Positions 1 through 7,866 of a DNA stretch of 18,590 nucleotides are shown here, piece after piece; the stretch's first letter is position 1; each line of letters opens with the position of its first letter. The notes under the pieces are model-generated. The model did no database searches, was not told where the DNA came from, and was given only the letters and a program-made list of their open reading frames with translations. Where the stretch lies: the NCBI GenBank assembly GCA_003520545.1, contig DOUP01000110.1, forward strand, positions 1-18,590, read 5' to 3'. The position numbers and the translations under genes are program-made. This DNA is from Maritimibacter sp. Its GTDB lineage: Bacteria; Pseudomonadota; Alphaproteobacteria; Rhodobacterales; Rhodobacteraceae.

Positions 1-756
1 CTGATCCCCGAACCCTTCTCAGAAAACCTCGTCACCGCGCAACTGGGGGTGATCTGGTTCCAGGTCCACTTGAAGGGACGCCCCACGCACGTTGCCTATG
101 CCGGGAGCGGTTCCAACGCCATCGAGGCGGCTGTCCCGCTGATCCAGGCTCTGCACGAGATGGAGCACCGCTGGAACGACGAAGGGCGGCGCCCGCCAGA
201 CTACGCCCAAATGGAGCACGCGCTGAACCTCAATGTCGGGAAGATCCAAGGCGGAGACTGGACAAGCTCGGTGCCGGCCTGGTGCGTGTTCGATGTCCGT
301 ATGGGCCTATTCCCCGGCCAGTCGCTCAAGGCGGCGAAAATCGAAATCGAGCAGGTGATCCTCGATGCCGCCCGCGAAAATGAGTTCTTGCAAAACTCAC
401 TGCCCGAGATCGTCTAAATCGGGTTTGAGGCCGAGGGTTATGCTCTGTCACAAGACAGTTCGAAAAAAGCCGCCTTGGCCATCGACACGCTTGATCAGGC
501 GCATCGAACGGCCACGGGTGAGGAATTGGCCCGCCAAGCAATTACCGCCACCACGGATGCCCGCTTCTTCGGGCTTTACGCGGATACACCGGCGTTGGTC
601 TATGGGCCACGGGCGGAAGCAATCCATGGCTTCAACGAACGTGTCGAGCTTGAAAGCATGCGTCGTATCACCAAGGCGACAGCGCTATTTATTGCGGATT
701 GGTGCGGCGTCGAACCCCGGAACGGAGCGACAGAAAGGGTGGCGGCGTCATCGTAG
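1..756 (+). pseudogene. M20 family metallopeptidase (ArgE/DapE-like), 5'-truncated by window and interrupted by in-frame TAA
   Basis: Frame 1 is open from base 1 and encodes the dimerisation and C-terminal catalytic part of an ArgE/DapE-type zinc deacylase or peptidase. Visible motifs include LIPEPF, GRPTHVAYAGSGSNAIEA and VPAWCVFDVRMGLFPGQ. A TAA at 415-417 follows PEIV. The same frame then continues with clear homologous sequence: IGFEAEGYAL, then DARFFGLYADTPALVYGPRA, then a late His (AIHGFNERVEL) and FIADWCGVEP, ending at TAG 754-756. Because both halves stay in one frame and both match the family, this is a point nonsense change and not a gene boundary. Homologues usually have an aromatic residue where the stop falls, so a one- or two-base change is enough. 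The second half has no convincing start of its own at the break. The lost C-terminal half holds a metal ligand, so a protein ending at 415 should be inactive. A sequencing error is the main alternative. Confidence 0.85.
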
Positions 757-953
757 CGAACATCCTCATGCCAAGTTTCAGAGCTGCCCGCGGGACCTTC
801 GGGTTCAGCCAACGCGCCGCGCACGAAAGGTCCGTGTGTGAAGCCGGCTGGCTATCGCAGTGGCACGTCCCGGAAAGGTATTTGCTGCGTGCTGATCTGC
901 GCCAGCGGAGGACACGAGGCGAACGGAATCCAGAGAACATGTGAGGGACAAGA

Positions 954-2111
954 ATGCGCACGCTTTCACCGCCACAGGTCGCACGGCTGACCGAGTTGCG
1001 CCATGCGCTCCATCGTCGTCCTGAAATCTCCGGCGAAGAGCGGATGACCGCTGCACGCATCGCCGCTGAGCTTGAGGATCTGGGAGCGGACCGTATCTGG
1101 CGGGATCTGGGTGGTTACGGAGTCGCTGCGGAATTCAGCGGCACCGAACCGGGGCCGACAGTCCTCCTGCGCTGTGAACTCGATGGGTTGCCGATCCGTG
1201 AGATCTCTGATCTGGCTTATCGGTCCGAAGTCGACGGAAAAGGGCACCTGTGTGGCCATGACGGGCACATGGTCTCGATGCTGGGAGTCGGATTGTGCCT
1301 CTCCGTTCGACCTAGATCCGGGCGGGTCATCCTACTGTTTCAACCCGCCGAAGAGACCGGGGTTGGCGCAAGAGCCGTCATCGAAGATCCGCGATGGCCA
1401 GAGCTTCGACCGGATTTCGCTTTCGCCTATCACAATCTGCCCGGTCGACCTCTTGGCGAAATTGGGCTCAAACCGGGGCATGGGAATTGCGCGTCGCGCG
1501 GCTTGCAGGTGGTTCTTGAAGGCAAGAGCTCCCATGCGGCAGTGCCGGAAGACGGGGTGTCCCCGGCGGTCGCGATGGCCGCCCTCATGACCGAGCTGCC
1601 GGCACTTAGCCAAGGTGGGATCGGTGATGAAGATTTCGCCCTCGCGACCTTGACCCATGTGAAGCTGGGAGAGCCGACCTTCGGTATCTCACCTGCCGAC
1701 GGCGAGCTGCGTGTTACATTGCGGTCCCTGACCAACGAACGGATGGACAGGCTCGTCGCGGCTGCACAGACCAGCATCGAACACCACTCGGCCGGGCTGA
1801 AGGTCGAGACACATTGGCACGATGTTTTTCGATCCATCGTGAATGATCGGGAGGCAACGGACATCGCGCGCAATGCCGCAGGCTCGCTCGGGCAAGACAT
1901 CCGCGAAATGGCGCAGCCCCTGAGATGGTCCGAGGACTTCGGGCGGTTTGGCGACGACGGGGCCAAGGCGGCCTTGCTTTATATCGGTGCGGGAGAAGAC
2001 CACCCCCAACTCCACAACCCCGATTACGATTTCCCGGATGCGCTTTTTCCCATCGCGACCGAGGTGTTTTGCAGGATCGTGGATGATCTTCTTGGCCAGC
2101 ATCCGTCCTGA
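954..2111 (+). CDS. M20D family amidohydrolase (HipO/AbgB/IAA-amino-acid-hydrolase-like)
   Basis: This 385-residue protein has the usual length and motif order of cytoplasmic M20D amidohydrolases, which remove an acyl group from N-acyl amino acids or small amides using two metal ions. Visible motifs are RCELDGLPI (about 73-81), the metal site CGHDGH (100-105), the catalytic Glu pair in FQPAEE (133-134), YHNLPG with ligand His160, the dimerisation-domain motif SSHAAVPEDGVSPAVAMA (192-209), WSEDFGRF (325-332) and the last ligand His354 in LHNPDYDFPDALF. All expected metal ligands are present, so it should be active. The ATG at 954 has a GAGGGAC ribosome site about 8 bases upstream. It ends 2 bases before the racemase ATG, so the two are probably translationally coupled. 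The substrate cannot be read from sequence. Together with the racemase it could supply or recycle free amino acids from acylated or D-configured forms. Confidence 0.92.
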   Translation: MRTLSPPQVARLTELRHALHRRPEISGEERMTAARIAAELEDLGADRIWRDLGGYGVAAEFSGTEPGPTVLLRCELDGLPIREISDLAYRSEVDGKGHLCGHDGHMVSMLGVGLCLSVRPRSGRVILLFQPAEETGVGARAVIEDPRWPELRPDFAFAYHNLPGRPLGEIGLKPGHGNCASRGLQVVLEGKSSHAAVPEDGVSPAVAMAALMTELPALSQGGIGDEDFALATLTHVKLGEPTFGISPADGELRVTLRSLTNERMDRLVAAAQTSIEHHSAGLKVETHWHDVFRSIVNDREATDIARNAAGSLGQDIREMAQPLRWSEDFGRFGDDGAKAALLYIGAGEDHPQLHNPDYDFPDALFPIATEVFCRIVDDLLGQHPS

Positions 2112-2113
2112 CC

Positions 2114-3229
2114 ATGTCGTCGTCTGCCCTCCCATCATGGTGCAAAATCCACCTCGATCGGATTTCGAGCAACCTCGCGCGTGCGCTCGACCTCCTTCCC
2201 AGCGGCAGCGCTTTCTGCGCTGTCCTGAAGGCAGATGCATATGGTCATGGGATCGACCGGGTCGTGCCTCTGGTGCGCGAACAGAACGTGAGCACCGTGG
2301 GGATCACCTCCAATCATGAAGCTTACGCTGTCCGAAAGGCTGGATTCGAAGGACGCGTCATCCGGCTTCGGGCCGCGACGCAGGACGAAGTGGAAGGCGC
2401 GCTAGAGAGCTGCGTGGAGGAACAGGTGGCCTGTCGCGATACCGCCCGACATATGCGGGCGCTTCTCGACACGGGCCGGTTGAAAGCCCCCGTTCACCTA
2501 TCTCTCAATGCAGGCGGCATGGCGCGAGATGGCTTGGAGCTAGGGTCGGACGTCGGGAAGGACACAAGCCGAGCGGTTCTGGCGTCCTTGGGGCAGAATG
2601 TCCGCGGTATATGCTCGCACTACCCTTCGAATGAACCCACTGACTTGCAGCGCAACGCCGCCTTATTCCAAGAGCAGGTGGATTGGGTTCTCAAGAACAG
2701 CGACCTGTCACGATCGGATGTCCTCGTTCATGCGGGCAGTTCTCTCACGCTGGTTTCCGAAACGAAGGTCGAGACCGACATGTATCGCTGCGGTGCAATT
2801 CTCTACGGTATTCTCAAACCGGAATGGGGCTTTGTCCCGACGATGGATCTCGAAGCGCGCGTGGTCAGTTTGCAGGATTACCCATCAGGCGCGAGCGTTG
2901 GGTATGATTGCGAAACGCAGCTCACACGCGGAAGCCGGTTGGCATGCGTCTCCATAGGGTATCAGAACGGGTTCAGAAGATACGCCGTGGGACGGAGCCA
3001 GGTTGCGATCCGTGATCGTCTGGTGCCGGTTGTCGGTAAGGTTTCCATGAATGCCATCATCGCCGACGTCACCGATAGCCCGGATGTGCAGGTCGGCGAT
3101 ACGGTTGGCGTTTTTGGCGGCGGCAATGTCGCCTCGATCACCCCGGCCACCGCCGAACGCCAGTTTGCGACGATCATGGCGGACTTGTGTACCGACTGGG
3201 GGATGCGAAATCCCCGCGTATACACCTAG
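2114..3229 (+). CDS. Alanine racemase family PLP enzyme, possibly broad-spectrum amino-acid racemase
   Basis: This 371-residue fold-type III PLP racemase has a TIM-barrel N-terminus and a beta C-terminus. The PLP lysine is K39 in AVLKADAYGHG. The opposing catalytic tyrosine is Tyr264 in SVGYDCETQL. GYQNGFRR (282-289) and GKVSMNAIIADVTD (308-321) match family signatures, as does the cofactor-site Arg in MYRCGAILYG (224-232). Two places depart from ordinary Alr. NAGGMARDGLEL (132-143) and VHAGSSLTL (205-213) look more like the NSGGMSRNGLE and HAxNSxxxL versions I associate with broad-spectrum racemases. Unlike known periplasmic Bsr enzymes there is no signal peptide, so it is cytoplasmic. The start lies 2 bases after the amidohydrolase stop, and the pair forms one transcription unit. 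It could be a catabolic alanine racemase or act on another amino acid. I give no symbol because alr would imply a specificity that is not shown. Confidence 0.9.
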   Translation: MSSSALPSWCKIHLDRISSNLARALDLLPSGSAFCAVLKADAYGHGIDRVVPLVREQNVSTVGITSNHEAYAVRKAGFEGRVIRLRAATQDEVEGALESCVEEQVACRDTARHMRALLDTGRLKAPVHLSLNAGGMARDGLELGSDVGKDTSRAVLASLGQNVRGICSHYPSNEPTDLQRNAALFQEQVDWVLKNSDLSRSDVLVHAGSSLTLVSETKVETDMYRCGAILYGILKPEWGFVPTMDLEARVVSLQDYPSGASVGYDCETQLTRGSRLACVSIGYQNGFRRYAVGRSQVAIRDRLVPVVGKVSMNAIIADVTDSPDVQVGDTVGVFGGGNVASITPATAERQFATIMADLCTDWGMRNPRVYT

Positions 3230-3309
3230 CTGGGTCTTGCAATAGGACCTTGCTTGAGGCGGGGCGGACGCTGGCTGGCGATCGGATGAGGCCAAGCCCG
3301 TTGGCCGCC

Positions 3310-3500
3310 GACACCATGAACCGTATGACGCTGGACCTTGGAGGCAACGACGCCGGAACTGTGCTGCCGGATGTGGACGCCAAAGAGATTGTCGAGAGCC
3401 TCTTCTGGGTCGCTTTCATCAACAACGGGCAATCCCTGTGTCTTGTCAGGCCAAGGCATGTTCGTGGGTCGGTTTCCTCGGTCTCGGAAGAGGACAAGGT
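3310..3500 (+). pseudogene. Aldehyde dehydrogenase remnant (internal fragment only)
   Basis: In frame 1 about 45 residues match the middle of the ALDH superfamily. AADTMNRMTLDLGGNDAG is followed by TVLPDVDAKEIVESLFWVAF and INNGQ. Family members read roughly AADTLKRVTLELGGNDAAIVLPDVD and later NNGQTC, where the Glu before LGG and the Cys after GQ are catalytic. Here that Glu is Asp (LDLGG). The Cys follows only after a shift to frame 2 near base 3432, which gives NPCVLSGQGMFVG, resembling the CxxxxRxFV stretch. Neither the N-terminal NAD-binding part nor the C-terminal part is seen on either side. This is therefore a broken leftover and not a working gene. It sits directly after the racemase and may be what remains of an old cassette member. 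Confidence 0.72.
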
Positions 3501-3827
3501 GGTCCGGCATCGAGCAATACCATCTGAATGGGCGGGAGTGCTTTTGCGCCGTTCTTTCTTCTCGGTTCGCAACGAGTCACCCGGCGAATCTCGCCTCAAA
3601 GCAGTGATAAGTGAGCTTTTGTTCACCTAAAGGCCTGCCGTCGCGCGGGAAATTGCCACTTTTCGAGCCGACGTATCCTATTGAATTTGGGGAGAGACCA
3701 ACGGGAGCCAAGTCCCGATTCGGCATGATTTTGCCAAGCCGCAGGCCACCGGTGGAACCTCTGCAAAATTCTGCCATAAAGTTATCTTACCATAACACTC
3801 GTCCAGTAGGTAATACAGGCAAGACAC
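3501..3827. other. Gene-poor stretch, no recognised gene
   Basis: No ORF here has recognisable motifs. A 66-codon minus-strand ORF (3577-3777, ATG) starts MAEFCRGSTGGLRLGK, but I do not recognise it and saw no supporting ribosome site. The 10-base palindrome CCACCGGTGG lies at 3746-3755. A small inverted repeat (GTTAT, 6-base spacer, ATAAC) lies at 3781-3796. A weak promoter-like pair for the next gene is TTACCA at 3787-3792 and TAATAC at 3811-3816 with 18 bases between. The -10 would be only 12 bases from the ATG, so this is tentative. Confidence 0.4.
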
Positions 3828-4433
3828 ATGAAATCGAAGCTTCTTGGCGTCGCCCTCATGGCGAGTGCCCTCACTATACCTAAGCTCCATGGCGCGATCG
3901 CGGACACCAAACCCAACCCCAGATCGCCGGCCTCCGTCGTCCTCGCGAAAATGCCCAACCAGCGGCAAGAGCATCGCTTTGAGGTGTTCTTGACCGGCTA
4001 CAGTTTTTGGGACAACACCCCGCCGGGGTCTGCCGCAATCTCGAAACCGGTCATCCACAATCGCGCGGGTGGCGACGGGACGTATCGTAACCCGATCACC
4101 ATCGCGGTCGGGCATGTCATCGAAGGCCGTCGACAGACGCTCGACTTCGAACCCGGTACGCGCTTCTACATCGAACGGCTTCGCAAATATGCGATCGTCG
4201 AAGATGTGTGCGGCGATGGTCACCGGCCCCAGGATGGGCCGTGCCACACCGGGTACAAAGGCCGTCCGTGGCTCGACATCTACATCGGTGGCGCCAAGGT
4301 CAATTCCGCGGTTACCAACCAATGCGCCCGCACGATCACGGCCGTTCAGAACGTGATCATCAACCCGCGGCGCGACTACCCCGTTCATAGCGGTCCTATC
4401 GTGGATAGCGGCTGCAACGTGTTCCGGGGCTGA
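3828..4433 (+). CDS. Secreted double-psi beta-barrel-like protein, hypothetical
   Basis: This 201-residue protein begins with a likely Sec signal peptide: MKSK, then a hydrophobic stretch to about residue 24, cleaved near GAIA. The mature part carries TGYSFWDNTPPGSAAIS (56-72), GGDGTYRNPITIAVGH (81-96) and PGTRFYIERLRKYAIVEDVC (109-128). This pattern of glycine-rich strands with an Asp in VEDVCGDG resembles small RlpA/expansin-like double-psi barrels. To my memory it is especially close to secreted fungal proteins of this type. Four cysteines (128, 139, 166, 186) suggest disulfides and a periplasmic or extracellular location. The barrel fold often binds or cuts cell-wall or plant polysaccharide, but no enzymatic activity can be assigned. 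The gene converges on the polysaccharide synthase/deacetylase. No strong Shine-Dalgarno is visible before the ATG, only CAGGCAAG. Confidence 0.75.
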   Translation: MKSKLLGVALMASALTIPKLHGAIADTKPNPRSPASVVLAKMPNQRQEHRFEVFLTGYSFWDNTPPGSAAISKPVIHNRAGGDGTYRNPITIAVGHVIEGRRQTLDFEPGTRFYIERLRKYAIVEDVCGDGHRPQDGPCHTGYKGRPWLDIYIGGAKVNSAVTNQCARTITAVQNVIINPRRDYPVHSGPIVDSGCNVFRG

Positions 4434-4445
4434 CCGAAAACCGAT

Positions 4446-4466
4446 CTGGTCCAAACCGTGGACCGG
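4446..4466. terminator. Hairpin between convergent genes, possible terminator
   Basis: The arms CTGGTCC (4446-4452) and GGACCGG (4460-4466) form a 7-pair stem with one G-T pair and a 7-base loop. It lies in the 43-base gap between the stops of two convergent genes. No T-run follows on either strand beyond a short GGTTTT on the minus side, so intrinsic termination is uncertain. Confidence 0.35.
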
Positions 4467-4476
4467 CGAGGTGCTG

Positions 4477-7400
4477 TCACCGTTCGTTCGGCCCAACCAA
4501 CAGGGCCGAGGTCCTGCGGACCTTGTCCCATGCCTGGATGCGACCCGACAAGGCCCGGCCAAATGCGCGGATGGTGCTGATGTATAGCAGCTGGCGGTAA
4601 AAAAAGCGCTGTATCAACAAGAGCCAGATCAGCGATTTGCGCTCCTTCGGTTCCATGTGGAATGCCAGGGCGGCCAACAGGAAATCAAGCATGGGCAGCC
4701 CCATGTAAGCCGCGAGGATTGGCCAGTTTATCATCGTTGCGTAAGGGGACACGTATCCATACAAAAACGAGGCAAGAACTCCACCGACGGCCAAAATGAA
4801 AACGAGGTCAACGATGGGCGCGAGCAACGGCATTAGCACCCCGAAAATCAAGAGATCGGGCAATGAAAACAGGCCAACGCCACGCCGTTCGATCACCGCC
4901 CTGCGGTGTTTCCAGGCGACCTGCATCATGCTGAGGCTCCAGCGCAGACGCTGTTTGAGCAACTGGTGAATGGTCTCCGGCGCTTCGGTAATCGCGATCG
5001 CGTCGGGTTCGAAAACGACTCTATATCCTGCGCGGTGGACGGCCACGGTCAGGTCCGCGTCTTCGGCAAGCGTATTTTTTGGGTAGAGACCGGCCTTGAT
5101 AATGGCCTCACGACGCCACGCGCCGATCGCACCGGGCACGACGAGTATGCCGTTGACCAATTCCGCAGCCCGCCGGTCCAGGTTTTGCGCAACGATATAC
5201 TCGAAGGCCTGGAAGCGCGTGAGGAGGTTCTTGCGGTTTCCGACTTTCACGTTCCCCGCAACCGCGCCGATCTTGGGGTCGGTAAAATGGCGCGCCATCC
5301 GTCTCAGGGCGCGTGGATGAAGCAGCGTATCGGCGTCGACCGTGACAACTAGATCGGCATCGGATTGCGCCAGCGCATGGTTCAGCGCCGTTGACTTGCC
5401 CCCGTTCTCTTTCGCCAGAATTTTGACCTTTGGGTTGTCGGCAAAGTGTTCGCGCAACACGCTCAAGGTCTCGTCGCTCGATCCGTCGTCGATGGCGGTG
5501 ACCCGGAATGCGGGATAGTCGCTTTCAAGGATCGAACTGACCGTCGCAGCAACGACGGTTTGTTCGTTGTAGGCCGGAACCAACACCTCGACGGTCAGAT
5601 ACGCGCCATTCCGGATCGCTTCATGCGGTCTTCGGACCTGGGACATGATCAGCATCGCCAAGGACCGGAGTAGGCCGATGCCGATGACCAGCCAGAACAC
5701 GACCCTCAGGACCAGCGTCAGTCCGTCCAGGAGAAAGAACGTCAATTGATCCTGCCAGGTTGGTTCGCCCGTCACCGGTGGCATGAGGGCTTCGCGATCT
5801 GCACCGAGCATCTCGGGGAGCCCGACAAACCGGAAGCCCTGGCTTCGAAGCGCCACAATGAGGTCCGGCAAAGCCGCGACGACATTCTCACGGTCGCCCC
5901 CACCATCATGCAGCACGAGCACGCCACCGCTTGTGCGCAGGGCCTCCCGCATCACGAAGTCGACGATTAGGTCGGCGTCGAGGCCCGTCCAATCCGGGGG
6001 AACGATGTTCCCGAGGACAAGAACGTAGCCCAACTGCGTCAGGTCCTTGATCGGTGGGACCTCATCACTGGACATCGGCCCATCTCCGCGCGCGTACGGC
6101 AGGCGCAGGACCGTTGTCGAACGATCTACTGAAATCTCGAGACTCTTTTGCGTCAACGCCGCTTCAAGGCAGACCCGTGTGGTCGAGCACTGATCAAGCC
6201 GAGGGTGATAATAGGAGTGCGACCCGACAGCATGACCGTCGTCAACCATTTGCTGGACGGTCTTCGCGTTGGCCGACACCTTGCTCCCGATCAGAAAGAA
6301 CGCGGCAGGCACCTCTTCTTCCCGCAGGATATCGAGCAGCAGGGGGGTGTAGACCGGGTCCGGCCCGTCGTCGAAGGTCAGCGCAATTGTGAGGGGCGGC
6401 ATGTCGCCCCACCGCAGGATGGTATGGGGGCTTGGAGCCTGGACAATGTCGGTCGAGACCGTCTTCTGCTCCCACACGAACGTTCGGAGCCCCAGAATTG
6501 GCTCGTCTTTGTACTCGAGAAACGGTCCGTCACCCAGGTGGGACACATACCCCGACAGGTCCGGCGTGACCAATTGGGTGCGAAGTCCGGGCGTGTCCGA
6601 GATCAACGGCCAGATGCCGGGGTCCTCTCCGCCCACGGGCCAGACCGCGAAATTTCGGACCCCATGCGCCACAGTGGATGAGACGACTGGCCAAGCGGAC
6701 GTGACATCTTCGAACCAGAGGGCATTGGTCCGCCCGGCATCGTCCAGGAAATTCGCGGTTGCGTGGCCCTGTATCGATATCAAATCGGTTCGCTCGGCGT
6801 TGAACGTAATCATCGCATTGGCATGCGCATAAGAGAGCGAGATGGGAAATGAAGAATCGGAGCGCCATTGAAGCGCTTCGGTGTTGATCGAGATGACGAA
6901 AATGGCGCGATCATCGCGTTCGGACAGGACGGCGAGAGCCTCTTCGATATATGAAATCGGCATGGGCGGACCGGGGCGCAGGCCAACGGTCGTCAGCCCA
7001 CTCGGCGCAAGAATGACATTGTCGAAACCGTCGGCTATATCGGACGGCACATCGGCTGCAAACGTAAGCGGCACGATCAAGCAGGTCTCTTTATCCTTCC
7101 AGCGGGGGTCTTCGCCCAGGGTTTCGGCGAGCCTCGACGCAAATTTCGTGAGCGCGATTGGACTGAACCGGACATCGAAGCAATATCCATCATGTCCAAA
7201 CTGCGCCGCTTGCCCCGCCAGATCGCTGGTCATTCGTTTGATGGTCGCGTCGGTGACTTCCTCTGGGTCCTTGTCTTCGGTAATCTGAACGACGGGGATG
7301 ATCGCCGTGGGTTTTCTCTTACGTTCAAACGCTGCAACGGAATTGAGGTAGTTGTCGCTCGTCAAACCGAAATCAACCAGTTCGGCCCTGGTGATGTCGA

Positions 7401-7866
7401 GCACATAGATCTGCGGCAGCAGAACGTCGATGTCTGCGGCATGGTTTTCGATGGACAGTGTGCGCCAGTCGGGCCAAGTGGGGAGAAACGCAAAGACGCG
7501 CATGTCGTCCCGAGGCAGCTTTTCGACCTCGCTCAGGAAATCCTGGCTGATCCGTTCGGCACAGCTGACGAGCTTTTCAGGTGGTTCGCAGTTCAGTTCC
7601 CTGCGAAGGCGACTGATTCTCTGTGCGCTCACCTCCACTGGGCCAGTCTGAAAGACGCTCGGACGAAATGAGCCGCTGTTTATTGTGGGATAGTTCAGCA
7701 GCGCGGACAGAACGATCCAGAGGACAGACAGACCGGCAAGAACGGTAACGACCGCCACCACGCCAAAGGCCCGCGCCCGACGATGGGTCGGATCACTGAA
7801 GACAGGCCGTTCCGGATTGGACACACGTCCATCCGCCGCCCGTATTGAGGTGGGTTCGATCTTCAA
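4477..7866 (-). CDS. Trifunctional-architecture membrane protein: GH18-like + NodB polysaccharide deacetylase + GT2 glycosyltransferase
   Basis: This 1129-residue fusion has an N-terminal membrane anchor (about 32-58). A GH18-like region follows (about 120-450). The motif where GH18 enzymes have DxxDxDxE reads HDGYCFDVRF (225-234), so the catalytic Glu is missing and this part is probably inactive or binding-only. The NodB deacetylase domain (about 490-690) has TFDDGPD (metal Asp500), HSYYHP (His550, His554), RLPYARG (588-594) and LVLHDG (653-654), all intact. After a membrane segment (708-742) comes a GT2 synthase with PAYNE (764-768), DDGSSD (793-798), DAD (844-846), acceptor-site AEDAD (E935, D936) and QRLRW (972-976), followed by C-terminal membrane helices (1003-1037, 1047-1070, around 1080-1095). 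The order matches a PgaC/IcaA-type processive synthase with its own deacetylase, so a partly deacetylated beta-linked amino-sugar polymer is likely. The start is non-ATG: TTG at 7866 directly follows an in-frame TGA; a GTG at 7824 is the alternative. Confidence 0.92.
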   Translation of the reverse strand: MKIEPTSIRAADGRVSNPERPVFSDPTHRRARAFGVVAVVTVLAGLSVLWIVLSALLNYPTINSGSFRPSVFQTGPVEVSAQRISRLRRELNCEPPEKLVSCAERISQDFLSEVEKLPRDDMRVFAFLPTWPDWRTLSIENHAADIDVLLPQIYVLDITRAELVDFGLTSDNYLNSVAAFERKRKPTAIIPVVQITEDKDPEEVTDATIKRMTSDLAGQAAQFGHDGYCFDVRFSPIALTKFASRLAETLGEDPRWKDKETCLIVPLTFAADVPSDIADGFDNVILAPSGLTTVGLRPGPPMPISYIEEALAVLSERDDRAIFVISINTEALQWRSDSSFPISLSYAHANAMITFNAERTDLISIQGHATANFLDDAGRTNALWFEDVTSAWPVVSSTVAHGVRNFAVWPVGGEDPGIWPLISDTPGLRTQLVTPDLSGYVSHLGDGPFLEYKDEPILGLRTFVWEQKTVSTDIVQAPSPHTILRWGDMPPLTIALTFDDGPDPVYTPLLLDILREEEVPAAFFLIGSKVSANAKTVQQMVDDGHAVGSHSYYHPRLDQCSTTRVCLEAALTQKSLEISVDRSTTVLRLPYARGDGPMSSDEVPPIKDLTQLGYVLVLGNIVPPDWTGLDADLIVDFVMREALRTSGGVLVLHDGGGDRENVVAALPDLIVALRSQGFRFVGLPEMLGADREALMPPVTGEPTWQDQLTFFLLDGLTLVLRVVFWLVIGIGLLRSLAMLIMSQVRRPHEAIRNGAYLTVEVLVPAYNEQTVVAATVSSILESDYPAFRVTAIDDGSSDETLSVLREHFADNPKVKILAKENGGKSTALNHALAQSDADLVVTVDADTLLHPRALRRMARHFTDPKIGAVAGNVKVGNRKNLLTRFQAFEYIVAQNLDRRAAELVNGILVVPGAIGAWRREAIIKAGLYPKNTLAEDADLTVAVHRAGYRVVFEPDAIAITEAPETIHQLLKQRLRWSLSMMQVAWKHRRAVIERRGVGLFSLPDLLIFGVLMPLLAPIVDLVFILAVGGVLASFLYGYVSPYATMINWPILAAYMGLPMLDFLLAALAFHMEPKERKSLIWLLLIQRFFYRQLLYISTIRAFGRALSGRIQAWDKVRRTSALLVGPNER

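Noticed and set aside
415..417. Selenocysteine or pyrrolysine recoding in the M20 gene
   Set aside because: The codon is TAA, which is used for neither residue, and M20 enzymes do not need such a residue there.
3678..4562. A 294-codon minus ORF
   Set aside because: It is antisense to the secreted barrel gene, which has a signal peptide, cysteines and family motifs; this ORF has none.
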